Shown here in pieces: positions 53,087-62,560 of a stretch of DNA of 64,000 bases. Both the position numbers and the translations under genes were made by a program. Source of the stretch: PRO6 sp035565775 (GTDB lineage: Bacteria; Pseudomonadota; Alphaproteobacteria; Rhizobiales; Xanthobacteraceae); assembly GCA_035565775.1 (NCBI GenBank), contig DATMRW010000008.1, forward strand, positions 1-64,000, given 5' to 3'. The notes under the pieces were generated by a model. The model did no database searches, was not told where the DNA came from, and was given only the letters and a program-made list of their open reading frames with translations. How positions within the stretch are numbered: position 1 is the stretch's first letter; the number at the start of each line of letters is the position of its first letter.

Positions 53087-53487
53087 CAGCGCACCTCGAT
53101 AGAGCTTGAGGAGCCAAGGCCGACGGTCAGCGTCCGCTCGCCGGGCTCCGGCGTGAAATCGCCAAGATGACCGCGCGGGCGGTACTGCCCGCGAATGGTG
53201 AGCGCCAGTTTTCCCGACCGCAGATCCTCCGGGGAGTTTCTGCCAAAATCGACTTTTGCCACCTTGAAACGCGGCTCCCACAGCTCGGTTGCAACGACAA
53301 GCGCCGAGACGAAGCGCATGACGGTCGGCACCCCGATGTTCTCGCCGAGCAATGACGGGACCTGACTGCCGAAATGGCGGCGCATGATGCGCGATCCGAA
53401 TGACGTCGTGAAAATCACCTGCAATGACTGGACAACGTGCGGCCAGCCGTCGAGCGGCCGCCCCGTGACGCGATCAATGCCGCCCAT
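53086..53487 (-). CDS. W: Baseplate protein W (gp25-like)
   Basis: The 133-residue product has the GPW/gp25 fold motif: VQSLQVIFTTSFGSRIMRRH, FGSQVPSLLGENIG and FRVxKVDF-like PRFKVAKVDFGRNSPEDLRS. It lies 2 bases after V and is part of the wedge. Confidence 0.92.
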   Translation of the reverse strand: MGGIDRVTGRPLDGWPHVVQSLQVIFTTSFGSRIMRRHFGSQVPSLLGENIGVPTVMRFVSALVVATELWEPRFKVAKVDFGRNSPEDLRSGKLALTIRGQYRPRGHLGDFTPEPGERTLTVGLGSSSSIEVR

Positions 53488-53489
53488 TG

Positions 53490-54083
53490 CTAAACCTTCG
53501 CCTGAACCTGTTTGGACGGACCAGCGTCCGTAACTGCCTTGGGGAAGGTGTCGTTTTTCTCACCTTCGTTATCGAGGCCGAGCCTGGTTGCCTTCACCGA
53601 ATAAACGCCGCCGGAGAACACGCCGAGCCGGTTGTCACCGACCGCCGCGAATGCCTCTTCCTTGGATATGGAGAAGCACGCGTTGCCGACCTTGATCTCG
53701 AGATCGTCCTTTTTGAGCGTCACCCGCACGTCACCGAACGTCAGGACATGCTCATCGGGCTTGTCCGACGGCGATGGATTCTCATTGGACCACGTTAGCG
53801 GAATTGCCACCGCCTGGCGGAAATCTCCGGTCGGACAAATCAGCGTCATCGTCTGCCCGAACGACGGCATCGAATGAATTTTCAGCGCCCCAGCAATCTG
53901 CGCATACGGCACCCACGGCGACTTCAGCGGCTCATCATCGCTGCCGCCGACCTTCAGGCGGACCAAGTGCTTTTTCGGATCGATGTCGACCACAGTCCCG
54001 TGGCGCACCATCTTGTCCAAGCGTTGCTCGAGCTCGATCAAGCGGCGATAGACGGCCGCGAAATGGTCCTCGACAGTCGCCAT
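53490..54083 (-). CDS. V: Baseplate assembly protein V (spike)
   Basis: The 197-residue protein has an OB-fold start MVRHGTVVDIDPKKHLVRLK, WVPYAQIAGALKIHSMPSFG and a beta-helix-like C-terminus (GDVRVTLKKDDLEIKVGNAC, FSISKEEAFAAVGDNRLGVF). It matches P2 gpV, the tail spike that pierces the outer membrane. ATG 54083 is 7 bases after the upstream stop. Confidence 0.9.
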   Translation of the reverse strand: MATVEDHFAAVYRRLIELEQRLDKMVRHGTVVDIDPKKHLVRLKVGGSDDEPLKSPWVPYAQIAGALKIHSMPSFGQTMTLICPTGDFRQAVAIPLTWSNENPSPSDKPDEHVLTFGDVRVTLKKDDLEIKVGNACFSISKEEAFAAVGDNRLGVFSGGVYSVKATRLGLDNEGEKNDTFPKAVTDAGPSKQVQAKV

Positions 54084-54090
54084 TTCGATC

Positions 54091-54873
54091 TCAGTCCTTG
54101 AGCTCGATGTTGATGTCGGCAAGTTTCGCCGCCTCATCAGATGGCGACTCGACGTGCCAATTCATCGGCGCAAGACCGATGCCCTTCAGCTCATCCATGG
54201 TGAGCCCGAGCGCCGCCATTGCAGCGCGCCACTGCGGCAGCGACGGCGTCGTCAGCAAGGCCCGCCAATCCCGGCTCAGATCGTCGAGATCTTGATCGGC
54301 ATCCATCGCCGCCAGGAATTTCGACCAGAAAAGACCGGCCGGAAGGTCCTCGCCGCGCACGACGTCAGCAAGGACATTGACCTCATATTGCAGCCTGAGG
54401 AAATTGAACCGCTGCCCGGCCTTGGAATCGGCGCCACGATCCCAATCGACGCCTTTGATCCCCACCACAATTTCGCGCCACAGCTCCGACCAAGCGCCAG
54501 CGCCGCCTGTCAGAACCGACTCGACTTCGAAAGCCAGCCGCCACAACCGATTTTCGAGCCCGGCGTCGGTTGCAGGATACTCGATCTCGAACCCGTCCTC
54601 TTCCTTCCCGTCCTCGGCCTTGATCTTGACCAGCGTGGCCTTGGCGACGAACATCTCGATCGACAGCATGATCGAATGCTCTCCGGACAGATTGTCTCGG
54701 CCGATCACCTTGCGACTGCCCTTGTCGGTGTAGATCACCACAACGGGCAGAGCCTTGTCTTTCAGGAGATCTCGCGGATCGACGACGCTCTCGAAAATGC
54801 GCTCGCCTGCGCTTGTGGTCCCCTCAAGGGCCTTGCTGGTTATGATGCGCAGCGCGGCAGGCATCAGGCTCAT
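54091..54873 (-). CDS. Head-tail/neck region protein, 260 aa
   Basis: Starts MSLMPAALRIITSKALEGTT and contains ALPVVVIYTDKGSRKVIGRD, IMLSIEMFVAKATLVKIKAE and LRLQYEVNVLADVVRGEDLP. Position between the FII-like and V genes fits a tail completion or neck protein, such as lambda gpU-type; this is inference from place only. It overlaps its upstream neighbour by ATGA. Confidence 0.72.
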   Translation of the reverse strand: MSLMPAALRIITSKALEGTTSAGERIFESVVDPRDLLKDKALPVVVIYTDKGSRKVIGRDNLSGEHSIMLSIEMFVAKATLVKIKAEDGKEEDGFEIEYPATDAGLENRLWRLAFEVESVLTGGAGAWSELWREIVVGIKGVDWDRGADSKAGQRFNFLRLQYEVNVLADVVRGEDLPAGLFWSKFLAAMDADQDLDDLSRDWRALLTTPSLPQWRAAMAALGLTMDELKGIGLAPMNWHVESPSDEAAKLADINIELKD

Positions 54874-55265
54874 GCAGAAACCCTCACGACAGTGAAGATC
54901 GTGCGACTGCCGCCATCCGGTTCGACAGCGGAGATCTCCATGACGGGTTCATCCGGCAGGTCGAGCCGCACGATCCGGTCACCCGCCCGAAAGGCACTTG
55001 TGCCGAGCAGCGCGTTGTCGACGCTGAACGTCAGCACGGGCGCCAGCACCTCGCGATTGAGCTCGCGGCCGACGGCGGAAACGTCGATCTTGGTTCGTTT
55101 GACGATCTCGCGATAGGCCCCAGCGACCTCTAGCTGCGGCCGATCAGGATCGTCGATCGATGCCTTATTTCGCCCAGGCAGCATCGGCTTAAAGAGCAGG
55201 CGCTCACCCATCACCACAGTCAGGGTCGCACTCGAGATCTGAGTGAGCGCCGCAAAGATCGACAT
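54870..55265 (-). CDS. Head-tail joining protein, 131 aa (lambda gpFII-like?)
   Basis: A beta-rich product with MSIFAALTQISSATLTVVMG, RPQLEVAGAYREIVKRTKID, TFSVDNALLGTSAFRAGDRI and VMEISAVEPDGGSRTIFTVV. The position right after the cement gene and the size fit a head-tail joiner of the FII type. Confidence in function is moderate. Confidence 0.7.
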   Translation of the reverse strand: MSIFAALTQISSATLTVVMGERLLFKPMLPGRNKASIDDPDRPQLEVAGAYREIVKRTKIDVSAVGRELNREVLAPVLTFSVDNALLGTSAFRAGDRIVRLDLPDEPVMEISAVEPDGGSRTIFTVVRVSA

Positions 55266-55268
55266 GGA

Positions 55269-55607
55269 TCAGACGACGACCGGATAGCCGATGCGGACGG
55301 CGCCGACCGTAGCTGCGGTGCCGGCGGCCGCAAACGCCGCCCCGACGAGCTTGTTGTTAGTTGCCGTCTTCGTGAGCTCTTTCTCTGTCGCGTCCCAGTA
55401 AAGGGCGTCACCGACAGACCAAGCCGCACCGGCCGCCTTTTTCGCGTCATCGAAGACGCCGACTGTCTTGAGCTCGAGCGGCTCGCCGGATTTCGCCGAT
55501 GCGACCGCAAAGCCGAAAATCGCGCCGACCAGAACGGCCGCGCCAGACGCTGTATCGGCCGGAGCCAGCACGGTGACAGTGTCACCCTTCTGCACATAGT
55601 TGCGCAT
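55269..55607 (-). CDS. Capsid cement/decoration protein (DUF2190-like)
   Basis: The 112-residue product MRNYVQKGDTVTVLAPADTA ... GAAVLVGAIFGFAVASAKSG ... WSVGDALYWDATEKELTKTA has the DUF2190 layout. Proteins of this family sit next to the capsid gene and decorate the head, like lambda gpD. The gene is between capsid and neck genes. Confidence 0.88.
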   Translation of the reverse strand: MRNYVQKGDTVTVLAPADTASGAAVLVGAIFGFAVASAKSGEPLELKTVGVFDDAKKAAGAAWSVGDALYWDATEKELTKTATNNKLVGAAFAAAGTAATVGAVRIGYPVVV

Positions 55608-55681
55608 GATGATCCTCAGTTAAATGAAATCTGCAGGGGAATGGAGCGCCCGGCGTCGCCGCTGGACGCTCAAGCGTTGTG

Positions 55682-57337
55682 CTACTTGCCAGGGTTGCGG
55701 TAGACGCCGCGCCAGTCGATGGCCTTGGCCGCGAAGTCGATGCGCCCCTTGACCTCCAGGCCATCCACCTCGAAGCCGAGACGCTGCTCGGTGAACAGCC
55801 CCTCTTCGCCCTCGAGCCAGGCATACTCGATGGTGTCGATCATCGCGGGATCGGCCCAGAGATACCAGGCACCGCCGGTCAGACGGGCCTCCGTGATCTG
55901 CTGGAGCGAGTTGGCGAACGGGTTGACCTTGCCGGACTCCGTCGCACGGATATCGGCGAGGAATTGCTGCGCGACCGTCTCGTTGTCGGGCGAGACCACC
56001 AGGAAACGCGGCGCAAGGTTCAGAGGCTCGGCGTCCGCCTCCTTCTTCGCCAGCCCGCGCTGCTTGCGCATCGCCGCCCGACCCTCGTTCAACGTTGCGA
56101 TCGAGATATCGTCGCCGGCGCTGGCGACGTTCTTGTGATCGGCGTGGAAGAGTGCCTTGCTATCACCCATCTGCGCATTGCCGGTGATGATCGCCCAGAA
56201 GATCGAGGCCTCGGTCTCTGCGGCAGCGCGGCCGAGCAAGGTCGGCAGGCGATCGAAGGCACCGAGGTCATCATTGATCAAGGTCTGCCGCGTCACCGCG
56301 ACGATACGGCCGTAAGTGCCGAGCGAGTAAACCTCCTGCCCTTCGGACAGACCAGCATACTGGAACTCGCCACCCTCATTGACCTTCTTGAACTGGGGCA
56401 GGTTCGAAAGCTGAACGACGGCACGCTGCTTGAAGTCCGGCGCATTCGACTGGCGACCGAGCGGACGCCAGTTCTGCGGCGCGACCTCATAGGCATTGCG
56501 CATCCGCTTAGAGACGACATTGGCAAGAATCGCCGGGAAATCCGACGTCGACATCATACCGCCGGACCGCAAACCGCTGTCGAGACCGAGCAGCCGCCCA
56601 GCCAGTTCGAAACGGCCGAGTCCTCGCAGACGCTGGCCGGTCGTTTCTTCGACGAAGGAACGCCCCATCTCGAGCAGCGACATGCCGAGCCAGGCGCGCG
56701 CTGGATTGTCGCCCTCGATCTTGACAGATGCAGGATTGGCACGATGGCCGATGGCGGTTTCTACCGCACTGCGGATCGTATCGCCCTCGTCGGTGATGAC
56801 CTGGACCCGCGAGTTGATCTGGGTCTGAGATGAACGCTTCGCCACTTCGTCGAGAACGAGCTTGCGCACTTCATCGATCGAAGTGCCGGCGCCGATATGC
56901 TGGGTGGCGAAATCGACCGGCATGGCGTGGCGCAGCGCGAGCGACGTGATCTCCGAGGAACGGGTCCGCTCCAGCTCGACGGCGTTCGGAGCCGGCGCGG
57001 GCGCCGGTTGAGCACGCGATTCGCGCTCCTCTTCGTCCTTGATCCTCTTCGCCAGATCTTCGGCCTGCCGCACAAGGTCGGCGTGCTCGGTTTCGATCTT
57101 GCGGACGGCGTCCGCCGAAAGGCCGTCTTTCACCTCGGCGAGCTTCGCCGCGGCGCGGGCGACCAGATTCTGATGGTCGATACGCATCGCCGCAAGAGGG
57201 CCGGCGATCGTGAATGCCGTCGGGAAATCGACGGCCGTGGTGAGAATGTCGGCCGACGCATAAGCGATCGGGTAAGCCAGCACCGTGAGCGCGGCAACAG
57301 CCAAGACAAGTGCCGCCAGCTTGAAGGAAATACGCAT
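55682..57337 (-). CDS. Major capsid protein with signal-like N-terminus
   Basis: The 551-residue product has a scaffold-like helical region (AKLAEVKDGLSADAVRKIET, AEDLAKRIKDEEERESRAQP) up to about residue 115 and an HK97-like or gpT-like capsid core (FQYAGLSEGQEVYSLGTYGR, RAAAETEASIFWAIITGNAQ, LFHADHKNVASAGDDISIAT). Start ATG 57337 gives a hydrophobic stretch MRISFKLAALVLAVAALTVL with an AYA-S-like site near residue 26, unusual for a capsid. An internal ATG at 57187 (MRIDHQNL) could be the true start, but it has no good ribosome site; AGGGAC lies before 57337. Confidence 0.85.
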   Translation of the reverse strand: MRISFKLAALVLAVAALTVLAYPIAYASADILTTAVDFPTAFTIAGPLAAMRIDHQNLVARAAAKLAEVKDGLSADAVRKIETEHADLVRQAEDLAKRIKDEEERESRAQPAPAPAPNAVELERTRSSEITSLALRHAMPVDFATQHIGAGTSIDEVRKLVLDEVAKRSSQTQINSRVQVITDEGDTIRSAVETAIGHRANPASVKIEGDNPARAWLGMSLLEMGRSFVEETTGQRLRGLGRFELAGRLLGLDSGLRSGGMMSTSDFPAILANVVSKRMRNAYEVAPQNWRPLGRQSNAPDFKQRAVVQLSNLPQFKKVNEGGEFQYAGLSEGQEVYSLGTYGRIVAVTRQTLINDDLGAFDRLPTLLGRAAAETEASIFWAIITGNAQMGDSKALFHADHKNVASAGDDISIATLNEGRAAMRKQRGLAKKEADAEPLNLAPRFLVVSPDNETVAQQFLADIRATESGKVNPFANSLQQITEARLTGGAWYLWADPAMIDTIEYAWLEGEEGLFTEQRLGFEVDGLEVKGRIDFAAKAIDWRGVYRNPGK

Positions 57338-57432
57338 CGCGTTGTCCCTGTTTCTGAAGGCCGGAGCAAATAGCCTTGGTCCTGCGGCTCCGGCTGGAAC
57401 GCAGGCGGCGAGCTTCAACGATGAAAGAAAAT

Positions 57433-58071
57433 TCAGATCCCGAGCTGACGCATCCGCATGCGGGCCAGCGCAGCGGCATGCGAGCTGCTGCGGGTGACGA
57501 TGCAAGGATAGAGATCCATCGTGTCAGCCGATCGAACCTGCGCCCCGGCATCGGCCGGAACCGTCACGAACGAGATCTCGTGCGGCGTCCACCTGGTGGC
57601 GATCCGCTTTTCGACCTCGCCGACCTTTTCCGGGGTCTCGACGCGCACCTCGTTGAGCGTGTAGCCGACGGACACGTTGCGAATGATGCCCTCGGCGACC
57701 AGCGAGAACATGCGATCGGCGCGCTCGTCGACACCTTTCGACGGGAAACGGATGGTCGCAAGGCCTTTGCCACCATCGATCCGCGCCGACTCAATCACGC
57801 CGACCTGCGAAAACGTCGACCAGATCGAGTGCGAGTCGAGCGCGGGTGCGCCGGCATTCAATCGCTCGAGGTTCACCGCCTCACGCGAGACTGTCAGGAT
57901 TTCATCGAACGGCACCGACGTTTCCCATCCGGTATACCGACGCCGGCGCACGGCGGCGCCGGTCGTGAACACGACTTCCACCTTCCGCGCCTGCGCATCA
58001 ACCGATTCCACGGGATTGACGCGCGTCTGCAGCGGGAGCGAAACGGGATCAGTCATGGGTTGGCTGGACAT
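57433..58071 (-). CDS. Prohead protease (HK97 family)
   Basis: The 212-residue serine peptidase matures the prohead. The His is in APALDSHSIWSTFSQVGVIE, the Ser in GIIRNVSVGYTLNEV, and the C-terminal EISFVTVPADAGAQV block is seen. ATG 58071 (MSSQPMTDP) is preferred because GGAAGAGG lies upstream; it overlaps the portal stop by 23 bp. Confidence 0.87.
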   Translation of the reverse strand: MSSQPMTDPVSLPLQTRVNPVESVDAQARKVEVVFTTGAAVRRRRYTGWETSVPFDEILTVSREAVNLERLNAGAPALDSHSIWSTFSQVGVIESARIDGGKGLATIRFPSKGVDERADRMFSLVAEGIIRNVSVGYTLNEVRVETPEKVGEVEKRIATRWTPHEISFVTVPADAGAQVRSADTMDLYPCIVTRSSSHAAALARMRMRQLGI

Positions 58072-59560
58072 TGTCCTCTTCCTTGTCATGCACCTGAATC
58101 GAGCCGCCCTTGGCTGGCCGGCGCGCGTCGATATCGAGCGCGACGTCGCGCCGATCGAATTCCTTGGTCCAAAGCTCGATTTCGTCGAGCTGCACGTCGG
58201 GGTCATAGCCCCATGCCGCAACAAACTGCGGCCAGGTCATTCGGCCACTGCGGACGGCCATGATGTCGGCCTGCATATCCTTCATTGGATCAATCGGCTC
58301 GTTGGCCGGCATGATCCACTCGACCGGATATCCGCCCTTCCGGCGCGGCAACACGCCGGCGTCGACCGCGACCTCGACCCAACGATCCCAGATCGGCTGC
58401 AAAAACATCGCCACGATCGTGTGCCACTGAAATTGCTCGATCATCCGGCGGAATTCGATCTTGCCGGCCCGAAGCGAAGAAAAATTCGCCCGGCGCAGAT
58501 CGCCGGTCATCTGATCGTAGGTGATGCCGGCGCCGGCGGCGAGCGCCAGCCAGTTCGTCATCAGCACACTCTCGAACTGGCCCGACGACGACGGCACAAC
58601 CGACTGGATTTCCTCGCCCTGCTCAAGATAATTGATCATCCCGGGCGACAAGGTCTCGATCCGGCGGGACGTCCCGTTCGGACCGCCGCGATCCGTCTTG
58701 CTCTGTCCCGCCAGCGTGCGCGCCGCATCGTTTGAGCGCACAAAAACCGAGAGGCAGGCTTCGGTGCGCGACTTTGTGACTATCGCGTCCTCGAGGTCGG
58801 CGACGTCGCGCCCCTTGAGCAGCACCGGTGCGACCCACGGAACCCCGCGCCCCTGCCCGATCCTGTCCTTGCGATAGGCGTGCACCATATCGGCCGCAGG
58901 CACGCGAACAGAACTTCGCGGCACGGCGATGCCGCGAGCGCCGGGATGCGTCGGCAGCAGCCAATAACCGGTACGCTTGCCGGCGGCATCGTACTCGATG
59001 CCCTGATCGACGATCCGATCAGAACGCATCATCTGATCGCGAGACTCGTCCAGATGATCGGGCTCTAGCAACTGCAGTTCGAGAGGGACCACGTCCGGAG
59101 AAGACTGGCCTACCGGCACCATTCGCGCCAGCACTTCGCCGGACTCGACGATGCAGCCGGTCGCCAGCGCGATCAGCCCGTCGAAATCGAGCTGCCCCTC
59201 GCGGTCGCAGCTTTTCGCCCACCTGCGCCAGGCGGCCTTGACCTCTTTGTCGATCGATTTGTCGCCAGTATCCGGCTTCGGCATGATGCCGGCGCCGACC
59301 GCATGCGATACGACGACGCGCTTCGTGCTGGCCCCCCACCACGTGTTGCGAATGCAATCGCGCGAGCGGGCGCGGAGCGTTGGCAGCGCCCGCTTTGTCG
59401 TGACGTTCGCCGACGCATTGTTGGCGCGCCAGTTCTCGGTGCGCCGCCCCCTCATCGCGCCGTCATAGGCGCGAATGGCATCGAGGCCGGACCGCGCTGA
59501 TGCCCTTCGCAACCCTGCGACCGGGGAGAAATACCCGACAACGCGGTCAAGGATATTCAT
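58049..59560 (-). CDS. Portal protein (lambda family)
   Basis: The 503-residue product forms the ring through which DNA enters. It starts MNILDRVVGYFSPVAGLRRA and has RSRDCIRNTWWGASTKRVVV, VPLELQLLEPDHLDESRDQM, GVPWVAPVLLKGRDVADLED and AGAGITYDQMTGDLRRANFS, all typical of GpB-type portals. It begins 6 bases after the joiner gene. Confidence 0.92.
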   Translation of the reverse strand: MNILDRVVGYFSPVAGLRRASARSGLDAIRAYDGAMRGRRTENWRANNASANVTTKRALPTLRARSRDCIRNTWWGASTKRVVVSHAVGAGIMPKPDTGDKSIDKEVKAAWRRWAKSCDREGQLDFDGLIALATGCIVESGEVLARMVPVGQSSPDVVPLELQLLEPDHLDESRDQMMRSDRIVDQGIEYDAAGKRTGYWLLPTHPGARGIAVPRSSVRVPAADMVHAYRKDRIGQGRGVPWVAPVLLKGRDVADLEDAIVTKSRTEACLSVFVRSNDAARTLAGQSKTDRGGPNGTSRRIETLSPGMINYLEQGEEIQSVVPSSSGQFESVLMTNWLALAAGAGITYDQMTGDLRRANFSSLRAGKIEFRRMIEQFQWHTIVAMFLQPIWDRWVEVAVDAGVLPRRKGGYPVEWIMPANEPIDPMKDMQADIMAVRSGRMTWPQFVAAWGYDPDVQLDEIELWTKEFDRRDVALDIDARRPAKGGSIQVHDKEEDNVQPTHD

Positions 59561-59566
59561 GCGCGA

Positions 59567-59776
59567 TCAGCCTCGCGAGAAAGCGACGAAAGACGTGCGG
59601 GTCGGCACCGATGCCGGAAATAACTCGGCCTCGATATCGGCTAGAACCTGCTTCATTTCCGCGAGCGAACGGAATTCCGTCTCGTGGGCATGATCGCCGG
59701 CACCAAAACGAACTCGTTTGGCGCCGGTAGCGATCGCTTTTTTCAAGTTGTTGTAGTCGACGATCGTGTACGACAT
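59567..59776 (-). CDS. Head-tail joining protein W-like (gpW), 69 aa
   Basis: Starts MSYTIVDYNNLKKAIATGAK with RVRFGAGDHAHETEFRSLAE and MKQVLADIEAELF. The pattern (Leu repeats, then R-V-RFG...H-ETEFRSLAEM) is that of short gpW-type joiners between TerL and portal. ATG 59776 is taken; the frame is open upstream to 59881 inside TerL. Confidence 0.85.
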   Translation of the reverse strand: MSYTIVDYNNLKKAIATGAKRVRFGAGDHAHETEFRSLAEMKQVLADIEAELFPASVPTRTSFVAFSRG

Positions 59777-59808
59777 GCAGATCCATCCAAGCCGCGTCGG
59801 CGGCAAAC

Positions 59809-61866
59809 TTACCGATTGAACCATCCGCTGGTATCGCGGCCGATCCACCCTGAATCGCGTGGCTCGACATCGACCGGCCACTGATCGACCTCGCTGGAGA
59901 TCGGGTGAGGCGAGTCTGCGATGTCAGCAGCCGGTCGATGATCAGTGGTCCGCGAGAACAGCGTTGGTGCGCTCAACTCCGGCGGCATTCCGCGGCGCAG
60001 AGCGAGGTCCTGCCACTGCTCGGGCGTGATTTGCGAAATGCCGAGATATTCAGCCATCGCGCCGTTGTAGATCCGGCAGTCGTGAAAATGGTTGTCCTTG
60101 ATCTGCGCCCAACGCTGGCCGGCAACGCGGCCGTGCACTTTCACCGGCTCGAGGCGATCGCCGGTGAGCTGCTTGAAATAGACCTCATCGACCCACGCAC
60201 CGAAATGGCAGTAGCCGTCTGGATCGACAGGGGCCCCAGACTTGATGCCATCGAGCCGTAGACAAGAATAGAAATCGGCCTTCAGCGGCCACGTCCCGAC
60301 GCTCCAGACCTTCGCGCCCTGTTTCACTTTGCGACCGCCGAGGTCGATATCGACCAGCTTTGGTTGACCGATCGCCGGCTTGCCCCAGCCCGGCTGGCCT
60401 TTGGTGGCGAGGATCAAATCGTAGCCCGTATCGGGGTGCGCGCGCTGATGCTGACGCACCCAGGCATAAACCGTGTTGGGGCGGTAGCCGGAGTCAACCG
60501 CCATCGCATCAAGTCGGCGCTTGCCGCCAAATGCGTCAGGAAACTCGCAATCGATCGTATGCTTTCGCAGGCTCTCCCACACCTCGCCCTTATGATCGGC
60601 GGTGTCGCCATCGAGATAGCGGGCATCGACCAGCCAGCTTTCGCGATTGGCACCGAAGGCCACGATCTCGAGCCAGATGCCGCGCATCTGCACGTCGGCT
60701 GCAGCCACGAGGATCAGCCCTTGCGGCGGGATCTCACCGCGCACCATCCAGTCCTCACGCCGAAGCATCAACTTTTCAATGTCCGGCGCATCGCCGCGCG
60801 GCTTGAACGGTAAGCCGAGCACGAGATTGGTGTAGTCCTTGCGCGCCGTCTCGGTCTTTGCCGCGAGGCGATCCTCGGCGATCGCCTCATACGACATCAT
60901 TTTCGAGACGAACGCGTCGATATGGAAGCCTGGATGGTCGCCGTCCTCAAAGGTCGGTATCCAGCGCCCCTCGTCGATCGCAAGTATGCGCTCGGACTCA
61001 GTCAGGTGATGACCGCAGTCGCAGGCATAGACGCTGCGATGCGGATGAGCTTCGTCGACAATCAACCCGTCGTCGCTGTGCACGAAAAGCTGGCGACATT
61101 CTGGGCACCTGCAGTGCCAGAACCGCCGATCCGACAGCTTGAAGCGGCGATCGATCCGGCAATGCCCTTCCGTCTCGCCGGTTTCATCGCCAGTGTCGAG
61201 TTCCGGGGTCGAGATGTCGAGGATCTTGAAGGTCTTGAACCGCCGAAAGGCAGTGAACCGGCCGAAAAACAGGTTTCCGGGGTCGCCGTAGCCGGGAATA
61301 TCGGTCCACTTTGAATATTCGTCGCGAACTCCCTTCTTGATCGTCTTGGACGAGAGGTCCATGACCGCGTTAGCGTTGCCGAGGTACAGCCGGCCGCCGG
61401 CAAAAACCTTCTCGAATGTCGTCGACCCGGCGCCGGAGCGCGCGGTTTGCGGCAGGATGACCGTCCGACCGGTATGCTTCTGCCAGGCATCGATAAGCGG
61501 CTGAAGCTTTCCGCTGTTCAGATCGCGCAGCGCCTCAATGCCGGGCACCGCATAGAGCATGTTCGCCGGCTCCATCGCCGCGACATAGAGGCACCAACCC
61601 AGCGCCAGGATCGATGCGCCGCTTTGCTGCGACTTCCGCACCGTGACGAAATTGCACGGATGATCGTCGGAGAGGCAATCGGCGATTTCCGCGAGATACG
61701 GCGCGCCCGCGGCGCTCCAAAGATCACCGGCCGCTGGACCGTCGACCAGAACCAGATTTTTGGACAGCCAGCGCGACAGCGGCATCGGCTCGGCCGGCCG
61801 CGTGCCGTCCGCCATCCGCCCAGCGATCAAACTCAACGCCGAGGGATGATCTGTCACGCCATTCAA
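59809..61866 (-). CDS. Terminase large subunit (GpA family)
   Basis: The DNA-packaging motor, 685 residues. The ATPase P-loop region reads VRKSQQSGASILALG (residues 76-90), with a Zn-ribbon-like CRCPECRQLF ... YACDCGHHL (about residues 253-290) and a nuclease domain further on (MAVDSGYRPNTVYAW). The start is non-ATG: TTG 61866 overlapping the TerS stop, or GTG 61857. This is the GpA (lambda/P22-like) type, not the P2 gpP type. Confidence 0.93.
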   Translation of the reverse strand: MNGVTDHPSALSLIAGRMADGTRPAEPMPLSRWLSKNLVLVDGPAAGDLWSAAGAPYLAEIADCLSDDHPCNFVTVRKSQQSGASILALGWCLYVAAMEPANMLYAVPGIEALRDLNSGKLQPLIDAWQKHTGRTVILPQTARSGAGSTTFEKVFAGGRLYLGNANAVMDLSSKTIKKGVRDEYSKWTDIPGYGDPGNLFFGRFTAFRRFKTFKILDISTPELDTGDETGETEGHCRIDRRFKLSDRRFWHCRCPECRQLFVHSDDGLIVDEAHPHRSVYACDCGHHLTESERILAIDEGRWIPTFEDGDHPGFHIDAFVSKMMSYEAIAEDRLAAKTETARKDYTNLVLGLPFKPRGDAPDIEKLMLRREDWMVRGEIPPQGLILVAAADVQMRGIWLEIVAFGANRESWLVDARYLDGDTADHKGEVWESLRKHTIDCEFPDAFGGKRRLDAMAVDSGYRPNTVYAWVRQHQRAHPDTGYDLILATKGQPGWGKPAIGQPKLVDIDLGGRKVKQGAKVWSVGTWPLKADFYSCLRLDGIKSGAPVDPDGYCHFGAWVDEVYFKQLTGDRLEPVKVHGRVAGQRWAQIKDNHFHDCRIYNGAMAEYLGISQITPEQWQDLALRRGMPPELSAPTLFSRTTDHRPAADIADSPHPISSEVDQWPVDVEPRDSGWIGRDTSGWFNR

Positions 61867-62444
61867 TCCGCATTCGCGCGCTCACCCTTGACCGCATCGA
61901 GAGCCGTCGAAATCTCCGATAGCATCTTGGTTTCGAGCGCCTTGAGCGCAACGCGCAGCCCGTGAACGCCGTCGCGCGCCACAACCGTCGCCAGCGCATC
62001 CGTTTCGTTCTGCAGCTTTCGAACGGCGGCGGCGATCGCGGCGGAGCAGGTATCAACCGCCTGCATTACATCGTCGACGCGCACCAGCTTGCCGATCTGC
62101 TCATCTAACTCGAGGCGCTTTCGCTCGGCCTCGTACCAGGTCTTGAGGCGGAGGGCCTCGTCATAGGAGTCGTTCCTAGTCTCGGTCGGCGGGCCTTCCG
62201 CTTCGCGAGGCTTGCGCTGATCCTTCGACGGATCGCCAACCCTCTCGCGCAGCATGTCGTATTGCGCGACATTGATCCTGGCGACGCGACCGCGATCGTC
62301 CCGCGAAACCTCCAAGCCATGCTGCTCGACGAGGCGCTTGACCTTCTGCGATATGGCCGGACGGGATACCCGATCGCGCTCCGCCAGCTCGGCGACGGTC
62401 ATCATCACCGTCGGCGGGCTGTTAAGGCCTGCATCATCGGCCAT
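61863..62444 (-). CDS. Terminase small subunit (Nu1-like HTH)
   Basis: The 193-residue product starts MADDAGLNSPPTVMMTVAEL, with a winged-helix AERDRVSRPAISQKVKRLVE, a GRVARINVAQYDMLRERVGD wing, a charged linker, then a helical oligomerisation part (EALRLKTWYEAERKRLELDE, EIGKLVRVDDV). This is the Nu1-type organisation. The start could also be upstream at 62516. It directly precedes TerL. Confidence 0.85.
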   Translation of the reverse strand: MADDAGLNSPPTVMMTVAELAERDRVSRPAISQKVKRLVEQHGLEVSRDDRGRVARINVAQYDMLRERVGDPSKDQRKPREAEGPPTETRNDSYDEALRLKTWYEAERKRLELDEQIGKLVRVDDVMQAVDTCSAAIAAAVRKLQNETDALATVVARDGVHGLRVALKALETKMLSEISTALDAVKGERANAD

Positions 62445-62560
62445 TAAGGCTATTAACCCTGAAAAAAGAGCAGGTTTACTGGCGAAATCTCGGGCTGCTC
62501 CGTCCGCGCGGTGCACCCGCCCCCGGGAAGGACCCGCGGTTCCCGCACCCCCGGAACCCG

